This document shows positions 15,073-17,390 of a stretch of DNA of 17,390 nt, piece after piece. Source of the stretch: Flavobacteriales bacterium UBA1937. GTDB taxonomy: Bacteria; Bacteroidota; Bacteroidia; Flavobacteriales; Weeksellaceae. Made by a program: the position numbers and the translations under genes. The notes beneath the pieces are model-generated. The model saw only the letters and a list, made by a program, of their open reading frames with translations. It made no database searches and was not told the DNA's origin. The stretch covers positions 1 to 17,390 of the forward strand of contig DDFD01000102.1 in the NCBI GenBank assembly GCA_002337005.1, written 5' to 3'. The stretch's first letter is position 1. Each line of letters opens with the position of its first letter.

Positions 15073-16855
15073 ATGAATTACTAATATTTTCTTTCATCAT
15101 TTTGATGAAATAGGAAGGTTTAATTTTAAATTTTCTTTGGAAATTGTCTGAGAAGTTTTCTGTATTGCTAAATCCTGATAGTCTTGCAAGTTCTTTTACA
15201 TCCATATTCAGGTATTTAACATCATTTTTTAAGAATTCAATAATATAATCAAGCCTAAGATCATTGATATAAATATTAAATGTTTTGCCTTTATAAACAT
15301 TGATTATTTTAGATAAATAGGTAGCATTGGTACTGAAATTTTCGCTTAAGAGTCTTTGTGAAATTTGAGTATCTAAGAATTTATTATCATTTTCAAATTC
15401 TTCTAATTGATTTAAGATGTTTTCTATAAAAATAGGATTTAAACCAGGTATTTTATTGTAAAAATTGTAATCAAAAGTAGCATCAGTAATATTAACTTCA
15501 GGAATTATCTGGCTATCTTCCTTATTTTCAGGTTCTTTTGTAATTAAGGCATGTTTTTGAGTAATTTTTTTATCATCATGTTTTTTTAACTCACTTTGTG
15601 CAATAATTTCTTCAAATCTTGCTTTGTATGTTTTTTGTAACTTTCTGTATCTTAAGACAATTAAACCAATCACCAATAAACTTATAAAAAACAGAAACAC
15701 ATTGGTTATTTTTTGAGTTTTTAAAGATTTTTCAATCTTGTTTTTTTCTTCTATAAGTTTCTGATTGTCATATTCTTTATTAATTCTGGTGTATAGATAT
15801 TTATAGTTTTTTTCGTAGGATTTATCCAGCGTCATTAATTTATTAATGTATTCTAACTGTTTCTCCGTATTTCCTATAGAATCATTGTATTTAATTAGAA
15901 TTTCATAAGCTGTCCTAAAGTTTGGGTTTAATTTTTTTGTTTTATTGTATTCATTATCAATTTCTTCCAAATATTTTATGGCAACTTTTTTTCTACCAGA
16001 ATGCCAGAATGAAAGCCCTAAATAATAAATATCTGTATGGTGTGGCCATTGGTCATTATATGATAATAAAGATTGAGTTAATTTTTTTATGGCAGTTTTA
16101 TAATCTTTTTTATAAAAAGCATCTGTTCCTTCTATAGAAATAAAATAAGGTTCATATTGTTCAAGTTTATTATTTTTTATATATTTTAGTACATCATTAA
16201 TTAGAGCTTGATTTTCGGCTTGTTTGCCAATTTTGGTATTGGTGTCTAGATAACTCATTAAAGAATATAAGTAATACATTGGAAAATTGTTTCCTAATGA
16301 GCTTGCAGAATTTAAATTATCTTTAAAATACTGGGCACAATCTTTTAGTTCAATATTTGCATCTTCATATAAGCCAAGGTATATTTTATTTTGTGCTATA
16401 AAATATTTTGTTTTATTATAGGTATAATAATCTCTTAAATCATTTGAATATTTATTAGCAACAAGAATGTCATCCAGAGCTTTATTATATTTTTCATCAT
16501 TCATATAAAGCGTACCACGATTCAGATAAGCATAGCTTAATAGTTTTTCATTTTTCGCTTTTTTTGCAACTATTAATGCACTATCTGCATACTTGAAATT
16601 TTTTGGATATTCGCTGTATTTGCTTGCATATCTATATGAGTACAAAAGAGTTTCATTATTATTCGCAACTTTTGATTTTTTTATATAAAGATTTATCCAT
16701 TTCCATAAATTTTCCTTAGAATTATGTGATTCATCTATTTTTTTTTCAATTTCCTCAAAAGAATAGTTTAATTCTGAATTATTTTGGGCGAATATTTTTA
16801 CAATACTCGACAACAATAAGAAAACAATGAATAAAATTCTTAAAAATGGCTTCAT
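15071..16855 (-). CDS. Membrane-spanning TPR sensor with AraC-type DNA-binding domain (paralogue 2)
   Basis: A 594-residue one-component regulator, homologous along its length to the product of 13053-14828. Order: signal peptide 1-23 (ending FAQ), TPR-like helices about 35-345 (clear units GTLYMNDEKYNKALDDI and YYLGLSFWHSGRKKVAIKYL), charged coiled-coil 355-382, membrane helix 383-404, a longer cytoplasmic linker with the shared YNKIPGLN (466-473), and an AraC domain about 493-585 (LSENFSTNATYLSKIINVYK and VKELARLSGFSNTENFSDNF). The AraC part is the best conserved between the paralogues; the TPR parts differ more, suggesting related DNA sites but different signals. The linker is about 20 residues longer and rich in Lys/Glu. 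It shares a 252-base regulatory region with a divergent small lipoprotein gene, its most likely target. Ligand and targets are unknown. Confidence 0.88.
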   Translation of the reverse strand: MKPFLRILFIVFLLLSSIVKIFAQNNSELNYSFEEIEKKIDESHNSKENLWKWINLYIKKSKVANNNETLLYSYRYASKYSEYPKNFKYADSALIVAKKAKNEKLLSYAYLNRGTLYMNDEKYNKALDDILVANKYSNDLRDYYTYNKTKYFIAQNKIYLGLYEDANIELKDCAQYFKDNLNSASSLGNNFPMYYLYSLMSYLDTNTKIGKQAENQALINDVLKYIKNNKLEQYEPYFISIEGTDAFYKKDYKTAIKKLTQSLLSYNDQWPHHTDIYYLGLSFWHSGRKKVAIKYLEEIDNEYNKTKKLNPNFRTAYEILIKYNDSIGNTEKQLEYINKLMTLDKSYEKNYKYLYTRINKEYDNQKLIEEKNKIEKSLKTQKITNVFLFFISLLVIGLIVLRYRKLQKTYKARFEEIIAQSELKKHDDKKITQKHALITKEPENKEDSQIIPEVNITDATFDYNFYNKIPGLNPIFIENILNQLEEFENDNKFLDTQISQRLLSENFSTNATYLSKIINVYKGKTFNIYINDLRLDYIIEFLKNDVKYLNMDVKELARLSGFSNTENFSDNFQRKFKIKPSYFIKMMKENISNS

Positions 16856-16903
16856 GTACTATTAATAAAGGAATAATAAATATTTCCTAGTGTAGATTTT
16901 GTA

Positions 16904-16997
16904 TTTTTTTTACAATATTACTGTTATTTTTTGTAAAAAACCATACATTTTTTACGAAATGACGGTAATTTTTTGTAAAACAACGGTTTATTTTTTT
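16904..16997. promoter_or_regulatory. Array of T-tract repeats with 21-bp period, candidate operator
   Basis: Runs of six to eight T end at 16911, 16932, 16953, 16974 and 16997, giving intervals of 21, 21, 21 and 23. The units follow a loose consensus GTTATTTTTTGTAAAA. The last one merges with the -33 TTTG of the lipoprotein promoter (16995-16998). Two-turn spacing places all tracts on one face of the helix, which suits cooperative binding by an AraC-type protein or intrinsic curvature. The regulatory role is inferred. Confidence 0.55.
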
Positions 16998-17026
16998 GGA
17001 ATAAATTGTTGGGGACTATAGCTTTG
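16995..17026 (+). promoter_or_regulatory. Promoter of the small lipoprotein gene
   Basis: TTTG (16995-16998) and TAGCTTTG (17019-17026) are separated by 20 bases, a good Bacteroidetes -33/-7 pair. Transcription should start near 17030, giving an unusually long leader of about 75 bases. A small hairpin, ATCAAA (17061-17066) with TTTGAT (17073-17078), lies in that leader. Confidence 0.65.
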
Positions 17027-17107
17027 CAATATCAAATAACAACAAAAAGTATTTTACTTTATCAAACACTTATTTGATTTCAAATTTAAATAATAAATAT
17101 ATATAAT

Positions 17108-17365
17108 ATGAAAAAATTTGTTTTTGTACTTTTAGCATTTTCATCATTATTGGTTCTATCTTGCAGACAACAAGAAGATATGATGGATAGTGAAGATATT
17201 AACTCACTTAAAGTATTAGAAAAAATACAGAGTAGAAATCTTAGTAATAAAAATGAAAAAATTGATTTAAAATCTGATACAATTATAGGAAAAAGAATGT
17301 TGTTAGAAGTTAACAATTCTTTTTCAGAAAGTATTGATGGAGAAGGTGACAAACCACCAAGATAA
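17108..17365 (+). CDS. Small lipoprotein, predicted surface-exposed, unknown function
   Basis: An 85-residue protein. MKKFVFVLLAFSSLLVLSC is a lipoprotein signal peptide with lipobox VLSC, so Cys19 should be lipidated and become residue 1 of a 67-residue mature protein. The next residues, RQQEDMMDSED, are polar and acidic close to the cysteine, resembling the lipoprotein export signal that sends Bacteroidetes lipoproteins to the outer surface. The remainder is hydrophilic, has no other cysteine, and ends GDKPPR. I recognise no domain. Small lipoproteins with a Pro-Pro tail near TPR-AraC genes are, to my recollection, seen in Chryseobacterium-like genomes. Its promoter carries the 21-bp repeat array shared with the divergent regulator, so it is a likely target. 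The opposite-strand frame here (17086-17352) lacks comparable features. Confidence 0.75.
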   Translation: MKKFVFVLLAFSSLLVLSCRQQEDMMDSEDINSLKVLEKIQSRNLSNKNEKIDLKSDTIIGKRMLLEVNNSFSESIDGEGDKPPR

Positions 17366-17390
17366 AATTAGACGTTAATTAAAAAGTAGA

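Noticed and set aside
15041..15076. Mini-ORF MLQYKCAEVFL spanning the terminator hairpin
   Set aside because: It is made of the hairpin stem and T-tail themselves, so it would be untranslatable in a terminated transcript.
15922..16137. Plus-strand open frame inside TPR-AraC paralogue 2
   Set aside because: It lies wholly within the TPR coding region, has a tyrosine/phenylalanine/leucine-rich translation typical of antisense AT-rich DNA, and has no promoter.
16901..17000. T-tract array as a possible CRISPR
   Set aside because: Units are only about 21 bp, degenerate and contiguous without unique spacers, and there are no cas genes.
17086..17352. Minus-strand open frame opposite the small lipoprotein
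   Set aside because: The plus-strand frame has a signal peptide, lipobox and a well-placed promoter. The minus frame has none of these.

Overview
The window looks like chromosome of a member of the Flavobacteriia, most likely the Chryseobacterium/Cloacibacterium group (Weeksellaceae). The evidence is strong AT bias, near absence of Shine-Dalgarno sequences, Bacteroidetes-type promoters (-7 box TAnnTTTG, best example 8884-8915), and proteins of Bacteroidetes character: DUF2723/GT117, DPP5-like S9 peptidase, and TPR-transmembrane-AraC regulators. The genus assignment is inference.

Layout. Positions 1-179 (-) hold the 5' end of a PLP-dependent cysteine synthase/cystathionine beta-synthase. Positions 452-6134 (+) carry a 1161-aa DUF2723/GT117 membrane protein with its own terminator, a second polytopic GT-C-like protein, and a DUF1697 protein. 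Positions 6193-8193 encode a secreted DPP5-like peptidase. Downstream is a short intergenic stretch with a degenerate copy of a widespread interspersed repeat, a near-perfect palindrome and a terminator. Positions 8358-8849 encode a family-6 type hypoxanthine/uracil-DNA glycosylase. From a clear promoter, queA (8955), rlmN (10096) and a secreted propeller-like protein (11146) probably form one transcript. A 62-bp nested inverted repeat of the flavobacterial CGCAGATTT type lies between queA and rlmN. A long-chain polyprenyl diphosphate synthase (12128-13105) follows.

The right-hand 4.3 kb is the most interesting part. Two homologous regulators (13053-14828 and 15071-16855, both -) have a signal peptide, a predicted periplasmic TPR region, one membrane helix and a cytoplasmic AraC-type DNA-binding domain. 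Upstream of each I see direct repeats with 21-bp spacing, the two-helical-turn spacing used by AraC-family proteins. In front of the second regulator, four to five T-tract repeats run into the -33 element of a divergent promoter driving a small predicted surface lipoprotein (17108-17365). In front of the first, the equivalent plus-strand position has a promoter-like box and a strong terminator but no protein gene, so it is either a small RNA or the scar of a lost partner gene. I propose that these are two copies of an envelope-sensing regulator module that controls a small divergent lipoprotein. The architecture is read from the sequence; the function is inference.

No tRNA, rRNA, CRISPR array or insertion sequence was recognised. 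No gene-free stretch exceeds 300 bases; the largest are 180-451, 14829-15070 and 16856-17107.
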